Assembly (NCBI GenBank): GCA_016788565.1
Contig: JAEUSP010000117.1
Coordinates: 1-64,000 of the forward strand
Source: Chlorobiota bacterium
Lineage (GTDB): Bacteria; Bacteroidota; Ignavibacteria; OLB7
Reading direction: 5' to 3'
DNA length: 64,000 nucleotides
The stretch's first letter is position 1. Every line of letters starts with the position of its first letter. The position numbers and the translations under genes are program-made. The notes beneath the pieces are model-generated. The model did not search any database. It had not been told where the DNA came from and worked only from the letters and a program-made list of their open reading frames with translations. Shown here piece after piece: positions 26,109 to 32,824 of the stretch.

Positions 26109-26224
26109 TGTGGCATTGCAAAATCGCGCCACAAAAATAGTCTTACTGTCGCGATTCCCAGTATCGCGCCACAAAAAACATCAAATGTGTCGCGATTCTC
26201 ACTATCACGCCACAAAAAACATCA
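26109..26224 (-). promoter_or_regulatory. Iterated operator-like array upstream of the Fic-family gene
   Basis: On the plus strand TGTCGCGATTCCCAGTATCG then CGCCACAAAAAACATCA (26147-26183) is repeated 41 bases later as TGTCGCGATTCTCACTATCA then CGCCACAAAAAACATCA (26188-26224). A third, shorter version (AAATCGCGCCACAAAAAT) ends near 26139. Each full unit contains opposed half-sites, TGTCGCGAT and ATCGCGCCACA. The array ends within about 15-50 bases of the candidate starts of the Fic gene, whose product has a winged-helix N-terminus. Confidence 0.6.
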
Positions 26225-26299
26225 GAACAACGCCCCCTCGCACCGATAAAGAGGTTTCGGTGGTGGTGAAAGGCCGAACAGCACAGCAAAAGGTGTGTG

Positions 26300-26338
26300 A
26301 AAAAAAGAACGACGGCGAAGAACGCTCTTCGCCGTCGT
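26300..26338 (-). terminator. Rho-independent terminator after tRNA-Leu
   Basis: On the minus strand a perfect 13-base stem (ACGACGGCGAAGA / TCTTCGCCGTCGT) with a GCGT loop is followed by TCTTTTTTT. It lies 15 bases downstream of the tRNA gene and also separates it from the Fic gene. Confidence 0.9.
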
Positions 26339-26352
26339 ATCTTGTTTCTGGG

Positions 26353-26436
26353 TGCCCGGAACAGGAATCGAACCTGCACGTCCGTACGGACACTACACCC
26401 TGAATATAGCGCGTCTGCCAGTTCCGCCATCCGGGC
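26353..26436 (-). tRNA. tRNA-Leu, anticodon CAG
   Basis: The minus strand folds as a class II tRNA of 84 bases: acceptor arm GCCCGGA / TTCCGGGC, D-arm with GGCAGACGCGC, anticodon arm CTATA-TTCAGGG-TGTAG with anticodon CAG in the loop, a long variable arm GTGTCCGTACGGAC, and the T-arm GCAGGTTCGATTCCTGT. The long variable arm and loop match leucine tRNAs, and CAG reads the CUG codon. CCA is not encoded in full; the bases after the discriminator A are CCC, so the tail must be added enzymatically. The T-loop and acceptor end show no defects. Confidence 0.94.
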
Positions 26437-26516
26437 AACTCCACCATGAAAATGGGACGGCAAATATACGCCCGACCAGCCCAATCCAAACGCTTTTGGC
26501 CACAGAAAACTGTATC

Positions 26517-27410
26517 ATGAAATTTCTCTCCGCCTTCGCTCTCCTTTTCCTGATCGCCAGTTCCACCGCTGCCGCGCAAACCAAGTCCTTCTCACCGCTG
26601 GTCCCCCGCGATAAGTTGGAGTACATCGTGGTGCTGGAAAGCGGCGACCGATTCCGTGGAAACGTGATTGCCTCCGGCGATACCTTCCAGATCAAAACGG
26701 AGTTCGACATCATCCGCGTTCCCAAAAACATGATTAAGGAGTTCATCCCCATCACCTTCCCCCGCGATACCTACCTGCACCGCTCCCAGCATTTCCTGAT
26801 GCCAACCGCTTCCCCAGCCGGCCCTGGATTCAGCCTCACTAACTATGAGCTTGGCTTCCTGTACGCCACCTTTGGGTTGGGATATGGAGCAACCATCAAC
26901 GCCGGGGCAACCATTGTCCCAACGGTTTCGCTGAAGTCGCAACTCTATCACGTCAACGCAAAATTTACCGTGGAGCGGGAGAAGGATTTGGAGTTCGCGG
27001 TGGGGGGGGCCTACACCTTCTTCACCACCGATCACCCCTACGCCCACATCTACGGGGTGGGAACGTTTGCGCTGGGGACGGGGCGATACTCAGCGATGAT
27101 CTTCTACAAAGCCGCCGGCGATGAGCAATCATTAGTGAACATCCTTGGGCCGGGCCAGGACACCACCCAATTCACACTCTACTATCAAGGTGGGATGGGG
27201 GCTGCATTCGGTTTCGACGCGCCCGCTTTTGGACGCGATGATATGTTCTGGGTGGGTGAGATTGCCACCAACGATTTCTCCCGTCCGGAGAACACCACCT
27301 CGATGATTGGCATCCGGTTGATGAACGAGCATCTTTCTGCAGACTTCGGCATTGCCCTTTCCGCCGCGCCCCTGGTGTTGCCGGTGACCAGTTTTCGGTA
27401 TCGGTTTTAG
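26517..27410 (+). CDS. Exported protein, probable outer-membrane or envelope protein of unknown function
   Basis: 297 residues from the ATG at 26517, chosen because it opens a clean signal peptide (MKFLSAFALLFLIASSTAAA, cleavage before QTKSF). The longer frame upstream runs across the tRNA gene on the other strand and is not real. After an initial small domain with YIVVLESGDRFRGNVIASGD, like the SH3-type loops of some envelope proteins, the remainder has alternating hydrophobic strands (YELGFLYATFGLGYGA, HIYGVGTFALGTGRYSA) and ends in the aromatic-rich TSFRYRF. That pattern suggests an outer-membrane beta-barrel with a C-terminal Phe. No family name can be given. Confidence 0.72.
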   Translation: MKFLSAFALLFLIASSTAAAQTKSFSPLVPRDKLEYIVVLESGDRFRGNVIASGDTFQIKTEFDIIRVPKNMIKEFIPITFPRDTYLHRSQHFLMPTASPAGPGFSLTNYELGFLYATFGLGYGATINAGATIVPTVSLKSQLYHVNAKFTVEREKDLEFAVGGAYTFFTTDHPYAHIYGVGTFALGTGRYSAMIFYKAAGDEQSLVNILGPGQDTTQFTLYYQGGMGAAFGFDAPAFGRDDMFWVGEIATNDFSRPENTTSMIGIRLMNEHLSADFGIALSAAPLVLPVTSFRYRF

Positions 27411-27463
27411 CGGGGGAGTGGGGTGAGGTGAAAGGGGGAAGGGTGCAGGCGATCAAAGCAAAC

Positions 27464-27497
27464 AAAAAGCCATCCACAAATCTGTGGATGGCTTTTT
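27464..27497. terminator. Bidirectional rho-independent terminator
   Basis: AAAAAGCCATCCACA-aatc-TGTGGATGGCTTTTT forms a perfect stem with A and T runs on its outer sides, so it can stop transcription from the exported-protein gene on the left and from rplS on the right. Confidence 0.92.
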
Positions 27498-27525
27498 AAT
27501 GTTCGCGCGATGCTGCGGGCTGCCG

Positions 27526-27906
27526 TTAGGTTGTTTTGGAGCGAACAGCCTTGGTGGAAAGATTGCGCAAGTAGTAGAGTTTTGCGCGGCGAACCTTCCC
27601 TTCGCGGACGATGCGAACGCCCTGGATGGTTGGCGAGTGAACCGGGAAAATCCGCTCCACGCCAACGCCGTTGCTCACTTTCCGCACGGTGAAGGTTTCG
27701 CTGGAGCCTGCGCCCCGGCGCGAGATCACGATCCCTTCAAAATTCTGTGTCCGCTCCTTTCCCCCTTCCACAACACGAACGGCAATGTTGATCATATCCC
27801 CCGGACGGAAGGAAGGGATCACCACATCGGCATCGTTGTTTTTGGCGCGGCGGTTTGCGGCGGTCTGCGCAATCACCTGCTGGGTTAGTTCTTCGATTTC
27901 TTTCAT
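27526..27906 (-). CDS. rplS: 50S ribosomal protein L19
   Basis: 126 residues. L19 sits at the 30S-50S interface. Characteristic sequence is seen throughout: [50 protein letters not shown] and the basic tail [20 protein letters not shown]. It is the last gene of the conserved ffh-rpsP-rimM-trmD-rplS cluster. The 185-base gap from trmD is unusually large for this operon and holds a dispersed repeat element. The bidirectional terminator at 27464 follows. Confidence 0.97.
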   Translation of the reverse strand: MKEIEELTQQVIAQTAANRRAKNNDADVVIPSFRPGDMINIAVRVVEGGKERTQNFEGIVISRRGAGSSETFTVRKVSNGVGVERIFPVHSPTIQGVRIVREGKVRRAKLYYLRNLSTKAVRSKTT

Positions 27907-27964
27907 GGTATAACTCCGTGTATCTGTTGTCTGTTGCTGAAAAATTTTCTGGCTCGCTTATGGT

Positions 27965-28090
27965 TCGTGTGCAAAAGCTACCGAATAGTCTCCCCGCTCA
28001 TGCTGAGCTCCGTCGAAGTATGAGCGGAGCCACCGAACGGAGAAGCAACCGATGCACCACCTACAGCTTTCTCTTTGGCACGCTACCTGA
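27965..28090 (-). repeat. Dispersed hairpin element (family G), copy 1, inside the trmD-rplS gap
   Basis: The core CCGCTCATGCTGAGCTCCGT then CGAAGTATGAGCGG forms an imperfect hairpin. The outer ends, GTGTGCAAAAGCTACC and GGCACGCTACCTGAC, resemble the ends of the copies at 32349 and 32528, where they are AGTTAGCGTGCAAAAG and CACACGCTAACT, inverted relative to each other. The element lies between two genes of a ribosomal operon. Confidence 0.65.
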
Positions 28091-28091
28091 C

Positions 28092-28808
28092 TTACTCCTC
28101 CAACATATCTGGCCTGCGTTGGCGGGTGCGCTCAAGCGACATGGATTCGCGCCAAGCCGCAATGTTGGCGTGGTCGCCGCTTTGCAGTACTTCTGGGACG
28201 CGCATGCCCCGAAACTCAGCCGGCTTGGTGTACTGCGGCGCGTCCAGAAAGCCAGTTTGGAAGGAATCCCCCAATGCTGACTCGCTATCCCCCATCGCGC
28301 CGGGAAGCAGCCGCACCACCGCATCGGTCAGCACTAACGCAGGAAGCTCGCCGCCGGTCAGCACGTAATCGCCAATGGAGATTTCGCGGGTGACTAATCC
28401 CTGGCGAACCCGCTCATCCACCCCTTTGTAGTGGCCACAAAGAAGCAGAAGGTTTGTGGCCATCGAAAGGCGGTTGGCAACTGGCTGAGTAAGCTGCTCG
28501 CCGTCGGGGGTTAGGAAAATCACCTCGTCGTACTGGCGTTCGGATTGCAGCCGTTCCACACATTCAAAGATCGGTTCGGGGCGAAGCACCATTCCGGCTC
28601 CGCCGCCATACGGGGTGTCATCTACCTGCTTGTAGCGGCCCAAGCCGTAGTCGTGCAGGTTGTGGATGTTGATCTCCACAAGGTTGGCCTTGCGCGCACG
28701 GCTGATGATGGAGGAATCCAACACGCTGCCGAACGTTTGTGGCACAACGCTTACAATGTCAATCCGCAGCAATGGGGTATCGCGGCGGGGGGGAAGGGGC
28801 TTACTCAT
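28092..28808 (-). CDS. trmD: tRNA (guanine37-N1)-methyltransferase
   Basis: 238 residues. TrmD makes m1G37 next to the anticodon, preventing frameshifts, and forms a SPOUT trefoil-knot dimer. Hallmarks: [20 protein letters not shown], then [47 protein letters not shown] and [20 protein letters not shown], the knot and SAM-binding segments. The N-terminal nine residues are a short proline-rich extension. The start overlaps the end of rimM by eight bases, indicating translational coupling. Confidence 0.97.
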   Translation of the reverse strand: MSKPLPPRRDTPLLRIDIVSVVPQTFGSVLDSSIISRARKANLVEINIHNLHDYGLGRYKQVDDTPYGGGAGMVLRPEPIFECVERLQSERQYDEVIFLTPDGEQLTQPVANRLSMATNLLLLCGHYKGVDERVRQGLVTREISIGDYVLTGGELPALVLTDAVVRLLPGAMGDSESALGDSFQTGFLDAPQYTKPAEFRGMRVPEVLQSGDHANIAAWRESMSLERTRQRRPDMLEE

Positions 28809-29331
28809 CTTCGTCCAACTCCATCATCCCGGGGATTGTCCGCACGGTTGCTGTTTGCCCCTCTGGGTTCAAACTCACAACAAATTGGGGGACTGCCGGA
28901 AACAGCCATTCTTGCTCGCGGCTCTGCACCGTCCAAACCGCGTGGGCCGCCGTTTGCTGAAGCCCAATGATCTCACCAATCGGCTGGCCGTCGGGTGAGT
29001 AGAGTTGGTAGCCAACAATGCCGGGGTCGGTAAAAGGGTCGGCGTAGCAAATGGCTGTCGGCTCCAGAAACAGAGCTTGATCCAGCATCCCTTCGGCAGC
29101 CTCCATTGTGGCAACTCCATCGAAGGTGCAAAGAAGGTCGCCACCGTGCGCTTGGCATCCGGCCAACTGAACTGGGCGGGCAAAGGTTGCGGAGTAGCCT
29201 AACCATGCCAAGCAAGGGGTTGCAATCTGCGGGATCACGTCGTGATCTAATTTGCAGCGCAGCCGTCCTTCCAGGCCAAACGTGCGGGTCAGCACACCAA
29301 GCCGAACAAGCGTTGAAGGTTGATTGCCCAT
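28801..29331 (-). CDS. rimM: Ribosome maturation factor RimM
   Basis: 176 residues from the ATG at 29331; starting further upstream would add residues with no family similarity. RimM assists assembly of the 30S head domain around S19. The N-terminal RimM domain shows [20 protein letters not shown], and the C-terminal PRC-barrel shows [20 protein letters not shown] and [13 protein letters not shown]. The protein ends in an acidic tail (MMELDEDE). It sits between rpsP (52 bases away) and trmD (overlapping), as in most bacteria. Confidence 0.92.
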   Translation of the reverse strand: MGNQPSTLVRLGVLTRTFGLEGRLRCKLDHDVIPQIATPCLAWLGYSATFARPVQLAGCQAHGGDLLCTFDGVATMEAAEGMLDQALFLEPTAICYADPFTDPGIVGYQLYSPDGQPIGEIIGLQQTAAHAVWTVQSREQEWLFPAVPQFVVSLNPEGQTATVRTIPGMMELDEDE

Positions 29332-29382
29332 AATTGATAGCAGGGAAGAAGGGGAACCAACTTCCCCGCTACTGTTGAACAA

Positions 29383-30003
29383 TTATCCTGCGGCTTCTTC
29401 GGAAGCTGGTGCTTCTTCGGCGGCTGGTGCTTCTTCGGCGGCGGCTGGTGCTTCCTCGGAAGCGGCTGGTGCAGCGGCTTCGGCGGCAGCAGCCGCTTCA
29501 GCTTCAGCTTTTGCAGCGGCTTCGGCAGCAGCGGCGGCTTCGGCCTCAGCTTTTGCAGCGGCTTCGGCGGCGGCGGCAGCAGCGGCGGCTTCAGCTTCGG
29601 CTTTTGCGACGGCCTCGGCTTCGGCTTTGGCTTTTTCAGCGGCGGCGGCAGCGGCGGCTAATTTCGTTTTCTCGTCGCTGGAGCGTTTGCTGTCAAGGTG
29701 GGATTCCACAGCTTTTGCGACGGCATCGGCGGCAACGCCTTTGCGGAGCAGGTATCGCTCCATGATCACGCCTTCGCGGCTGAGCAAATTGCGGACGGTG
29801 TCGGTTGGTTGCGCACCGCTGTTCAGCCAGTAGTGAACGCGGTCGCGTTGAAGGATGGTGATCGGGTTGCCGGCCACCAGTGGATTGTACTGACCGATCT
29901 TCTCAAGGAAGCGGCCATCGCGTGTGTTACGGCTGTCGGCGGCCACGATGTCATAGATCGGAGCCTTTTTCCGTCCCATTCTTCTCAAGCGGAGCTTGAC
30001 CAT
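29383..30003 (-). CDS. rpsP: 30S ribosomal protein S16 with long Ala/Glu-rich tail
   Basis: 206 residues, more than twice the usual S16 length of about 80-90. Residues 1-85 are a normal S16: [20 protein letters not shown], then [19 protein letters not shown] and [20 protein letters not shown]. From about residue 110 to the end the sequence is a low-complexity chain of Ala, Glu and Lys ([20 protein letters not shown]-type), then [17 protein letters not shown]-like repeats. The middle is predicted to be a long charged helix and the end disordered. Its DNA is repetitive too. Similar though shorter tails occur in some Bacteroidota; the purpose is unknown. Operon position between ffh and rimM is standard. 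Confidence 0.95.
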   Translation of the reverse strand: MVKLRLRRMGRKKAPIYDIVAADSRNTRDGRFLEKIGQYNPLVAGNPITILQRDRVHYWLNSGAQPTDTVRNLLSREGVIMERYLLRKGVAADAVAKAVESHLDSKRSSDEKTKLAAAAAAAEKAKAEAEAVAKAEAEAAAAAAAAEAAAKAEAEAAAAAEAAAKAEAEAAAAAEAAAPAASEEAPAAAEEAPAAEEAPASEEAAG

Positions 30004-30068
30004 GTTTCTGCGTTGGTTGAGTTAGTGTTGTATTGTCTGAAAAAATTGTCTGCGTCGTTTGTTGGGGC

Positions 30069-31409
30069 TTATCGTTTCCGTCCCATCAGCCCTTTTGCGG
30101 CCATTCCGGCCATGCGGCCCATTCCGCCACCGCTAAGTTGGCGCATCATCTTTCGCATTTCGTCGAACTGTTTCAGCAGCCGGTTCACATCTTGGAGTGT
30201 TGTCCCGCTTCCGGCAGCAATCCGTTTACGGCGGCTGGCGTTGATGATCTCCGGCTTGTCGCGCTCTTCTTTGGTCATCGAGGTGATCATTGCCTCCAAC
30301 CGCCCCATTGCTTTGTCATCAACTTCCACCCCTTTCATCGCCCTGTCCATTCCGGGAAGCATCCCCAGCAGGTCGCGGATGGACCCCATTTTTTTGATCT
30401 GCTGAAGCTGCTGGTAGAAGTCTTCCAGGGTGAACTGGTTCTTGCGGAACTTCTCCTCCAACTTCCGCGCTTCGGCTTCATCATATTGCTGCTGGGCTTT
30501 TTCCACCAGCGAAACCACATCGCCCATCCCCAAAATTCGGGAGGCCATGCGGTCGGGATAGAACTGCTCCAGCGCCTCCATTTTTTCGCCAACGCCGATG
30601 AACTTGATCGGTTTTTCCACCACCGAGCGGATGGAGAGTGCCGCGCCGCCGCGGGTGTCGCCGTCAAGTTTGGTGAGGATAACGCCGTCGAAGTTCAGCC
30701 GCTGGTTGAAGGCTTTTGCGGTTGTGACGGCATCCTGGCCGATCATGGCATCCACCACAAACAGAATTTCGTTCGGGCGGGTACGCTCTTTGATCTTGGC
30801 GACTTCCTCCATCATCGCTTCGTCAATCGTCAGGCGGCCGGCGGTATCAATGATGATGACATCTTTCCCCAACCGCTTGGCTTCAACAACGGAGCGTTCG
30901 GCAATCGCAACCGGGCTTTCACCTTCAAGGTTGAAGACCGGAACCCCGATCTGCTCGCCCAGGGTTTTCAGCTGGTCAATGGCTGCCGGGCGATAGGTGT
31001 CGGCAGCAACCAGAAACGGCTGGCGGCCTTTCCCTTTGAAGTAGCTGGCAAGTTTGGCCGAGTGGGTTGTTTTGCCGGAGCCTTGCAGCCCGCACATCAT
31101 AATGATGGTGGGGCCAGCCGGGGCCATTTTGATTTCGGCAAGGTTGTTCCCCATCAGCTCCACCAACTCATCGTAGATGATCTTCACGATCATCTGGCCC
31201 GGCGTCACCGAGGCGACCACATTCCGCCCAAGCGCTTTTTTCTGCACGTCATCCACGAACTTCCGGGTTACTTGGAAGTTCACATCGGCATCAAGCAGTG
31301 CGCGGCGGACTTCGCGCAGTGCCTCGGATATATTCTCTTCGGTTAGCCGCGCTTCGCCGCTGATCCGGCGGATTGCTGCATCAAGTTTAGCACTAAGGTT
31401 CTCAAACAT
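30069..31409 (-). CDS. ffh: Signal recognition particle GTPase Ffh
   Basis: 446 residues. Ffh binds 4.5S RNA and N-terminal signal sequences and delivers ribosomes to FtsY at the inner membrane. The N domain covers about the first 85 residues. The G domain begins with GLQGSGKTTHSAKL (G1, near 107-120) and includes DTAGRLTIDEAMMEEV, TKLDGDTRGGAAL and GVGEKMEALEQF. The C-terminal M domain carries methionine-rich helices and ends GMGRMAGMAAKGLMGRKR, basic as needed for SRP RNA. It is first in the ribosomal cluster, 65 bases ahead of rpsP. Confidence 0.97.
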   Translation of the reverse strand: MFENLSAKLDAAIRRISGEARLTEENISEALREVRRALLDADVNFQVTRKFVDDVQKKALGRNVVASVTPGQMIVKIIYDELVELMGNNLAEIKMAPAGPTIIMMCGLQGSGKTTHSAKLASYFKGKGRQPFLVAADTYRPAAIDQLKTLGEQIGVPVFNLEGESPVAIAERSVVEAKRLGKDVIIIDTAGRLTIDEAMMEEVAKIKERTRPNEILFVVDAMIGQDAVTTAKAFNQRLNFDGVILTKLDGDTRGGAALSIRSVVEKPIKFIGVGEKMEALEQFYPDRMASRILGMGDVVSLVEKAQQQYDEAEARKLEEKFRKNQFTLEDFYQQLQQIKKMGSIRDLLGMLPGMDRAMKGVEVDDKAMGRLEAMITSMTKEERDKPEIINASRRKRIAAGSGTTLQDVNRLLKQFDEMRKMMRQLSGGGMGRMAGMAAKGLMGRKR

Positions 31410-31631
31410 TCGGTACGTCTCTATCGGTGGCGGCTGGGCGCAGCGTGGCGGCCAGCAGCATCAATCGCAGTGTTCAATACAGTCTTTTCCCCCTTTTGGG
31501 TAAAGGACTACAAAAATAGTCCGGCGGGGTGCGGCGGCAAAACAAAAGTTGGTAGTGGAATGGCGGGGGGAACAACCTGAAACATGGGGGGGAAGTGAGT
31601 AAATTTTCTCAAAGTTTTGTTTCTCTCTCTG

Positions 31632-31639
31632 TACTTTTG
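31632..31639 (+). promoter_or_regulatory. Possible Bacteroidota-type -7 box (TACTTTTG)
   Basis: TACTTTTG matches the TAnnTTTG consensus of Bacteroidota promoters and lies about 62 bases before the start of the small exported-protein gene. No well-spaced -33 TTG element is present; the nearest TTTTG is only 12 bases upstream, so support is limited. Confidence 0.3.
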
Positions 31640-31700
31640 CCCCGATTGTCAGAAGCAAGCGCAAGTCATCAAGCATACCTAACCAGAGGTGAGGTTCATT

Positions 31701-32330
31701 ATGAGAAAAGCAACGTGGTTCTTAGCCGTTGGGTTGTTCTTGTCGTGCTATTCCGTTAGTAGGGCAGAGTTGGGTTTGCCACCAACGATAATTTTTGGGC
31801 CATTCTGCGAAGCGGGGAGCAAAATTCAGCGGACATTTAACATGTACGTTGATAGGGACGGAAATGGGGTGTATGATTACATCATGCTTGCTAACGGTGA
31901 TGGAACTATCAGCGGCCACAACTGGAACCCAAGTGTTGGGCAAGGAAGCCAAGATCACGAGTGGACAGTCCCTGTTGGCGGGCCATTCCGCGCAGAGTTG
32001 GCATCGCAACAATGCCAGTCGGGCAGCTATTCGTGGGACCTTGCGTTTGTGGACGTTGGGACCAACATCACTGCTTGCACAATTTCTGGGGATTGCACCG
32101 GGCAAATTACCAGCACCTGCGAGTTACTCAGCATGTTGCCACCAACGACGGGTGGGCGGCAGAGTACTGTTTGGGAGAGAATGCTGCAAGGCTCCACAAC
32201 CGCGCAGCAACAGGTGGTCCCGTGGCGGCATGAATCTTTCACAACAGTAATAACAGTAGGCTCGCTTCCAGCAACAAGCAATCAAACTGGCGTTGCAACG
32301 CCGCAGCTGGCACGGCCAAACGTTGAATAG
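31701..32330 (+). CDS. Small exported protein of unknown function
   Basis: 209 residues from the ATG at 31701, preceded by AGAGGTGAGG, one of the clearer Shine-Dalgarno sequences in the window. The signal peptide is MRKATWFLAVGLFLSCYSVS then RA/ELG. It contains a Cys at position 15, which could suggest a lipobox but the context LFLSCYS is imperfect. The mature part has NMYVDRDGNGVYDYIMLANG, resembling a calcium-binding DxDxDG loop, and six cysteines in the second half. Lacking a known domain or a T9SS tail, it can only be called secreted. The gene stands alone between repeats. Confidence 0.68.
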   Translation: MRKATWFLAVGLFLSCYSVSRAELGLPPTIIFGPFCEAGSKIQRTFNMYVDRDGNGVYDYIMLANGDGTISGHNWNPSVGQGSQDHEWTVPVGGPFRAELASQQCQSGSYSWDLAFVDVGTNITACTISGDCTGQITSTCELLSMLPPTTGGRQSTVWERMLQGSTTAQQQVVPWRHESFTTVITVGSLPATSNQTGVATPQLARPNVE

Positions 32331-32348
32331 ATGTTCTTGGCTCATCTC

Positions 32349-32425
32349 AAGTTAGCGTGCAAAAGCCACCGAATCTGGCCTCCGCTCATGCTGAGCTACG
32401 TCGAAGTATGAGCGGAGCCACCGCA
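32349..32425 (+). repeat. Dispersed hairpin element (family G), truncated copy 2
   Basis: It starts AGTTAGCGTGCAAAAGCCAC and holds the core TCCGCTCATGCTGAGCTACG then TCGAAGTATGAGCGGA. The right end is missing; after ACCGCATC the sequence switches to another repeat (CCCCCTGCTTCGCTCTGGCG at 32437-32456) that also occurs inverted near 42300. Confidence 0.65.
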
Positions 32426-32527
32426 TCTTGCAGCCTCGCCCCCCTGCTTCGCTCTGGCGAGCTTCGCGTCCCCCCAATTCTGGGGGGAAAGGTGGGGAGT
32501 TGGAAATAGGAGTGAGGAAATAGAATC

Positions 32528-32640
32528 AAGCGTACATGCCACCGAATTTAGCTCTCCGCTCATGCTGAGCCCCGTCGAAGTATGAGCGCGAGCCACCGAA
32601 TAGAGAAACTACTGATGTCCACCTACGGCACACGCTAACT
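32528..32640 (+). repeat. Dispersed hairpin element (family G), copy 3
   Basis: It begins AAGCGTACATGCCACCGAAT, carries CTCCGCTCATGCTGAGCCCC then GTCGAAGTATGAGCGCGAG, and ends CGGCACACGCTAACT. That right end is the reverse complement of the left end of copy 2 (AGTTAGCGTG), which defines terminal inverted repeats and a full length of about 113 bases. Confidence 0.65.
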
Positions 32641-32668
32641 GTAGTTGAACCACATTCTAAAAAACAAC

Positions 32669-32694
32669 GGCGAGGAGCCAGCATTGGCTCCTCG
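32669..32694 (+). terminator. Strong hairpin, possible terminator
   Basis: GCGAGGAGCCA-gcat-TGGCTCCTCGC is a perfect 11-base stem with a four-base loop. Only a short T-rich run (TTATCATAT) follows, so it may be a terminator for the small exported-protein gene or part of a repeat. Confidence 0.5.
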
Positions 32695-32824
32695 CTTATC
32701 ATATCCTCCCACTTCCGCTGCTCCCATCCCCCCTCACATTTCGTTGTTGCCTACCCCACCTTGCCCGCCGTAGCTTGCCGACTTGGTATGGCAATACGGT
32801 CTGTTTTTCCCGGAATCCAGCACA

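Larger units (their letters stand above)
32331..32824. other. Gene-free interval made largely of dispersed repeats
   Basis: From left to right this contains a truncated family G copy, a G+C-rich repeat (CTTCGCGTCCCCCCAATTCT then GGGGGG) shared in inverted form with 42282-42330, a complete family G copy and a hairpin. No protein-coding gene is supported. The promoter of uvrA should lie in the last hundred bases. Confidence 0.6.

Noticed and set aside
26109-26224. Possible CRISPR or toxin-antitoxin antitoxin RNA locus upstream of the Fic gene
   Set aside because: The units are abutting 37-base copies with internal symmetry and no unique spacers; an operator array fits better. No antitoxin-sized gene is found beside it.
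29409-29765. Arg/Leu-rich plus-strand frame opposite the S16 tail
   Set aside because: It is a shadow of the Ala/Glu codon repeats (GCN, GAR) read on the other strand.
30033-31346. Plus-strand frame of 437 codons opposite ffh
   Set aside because: Fully antisense to ffh with composition rich in His, Phe and Gly and no recognisable domain.
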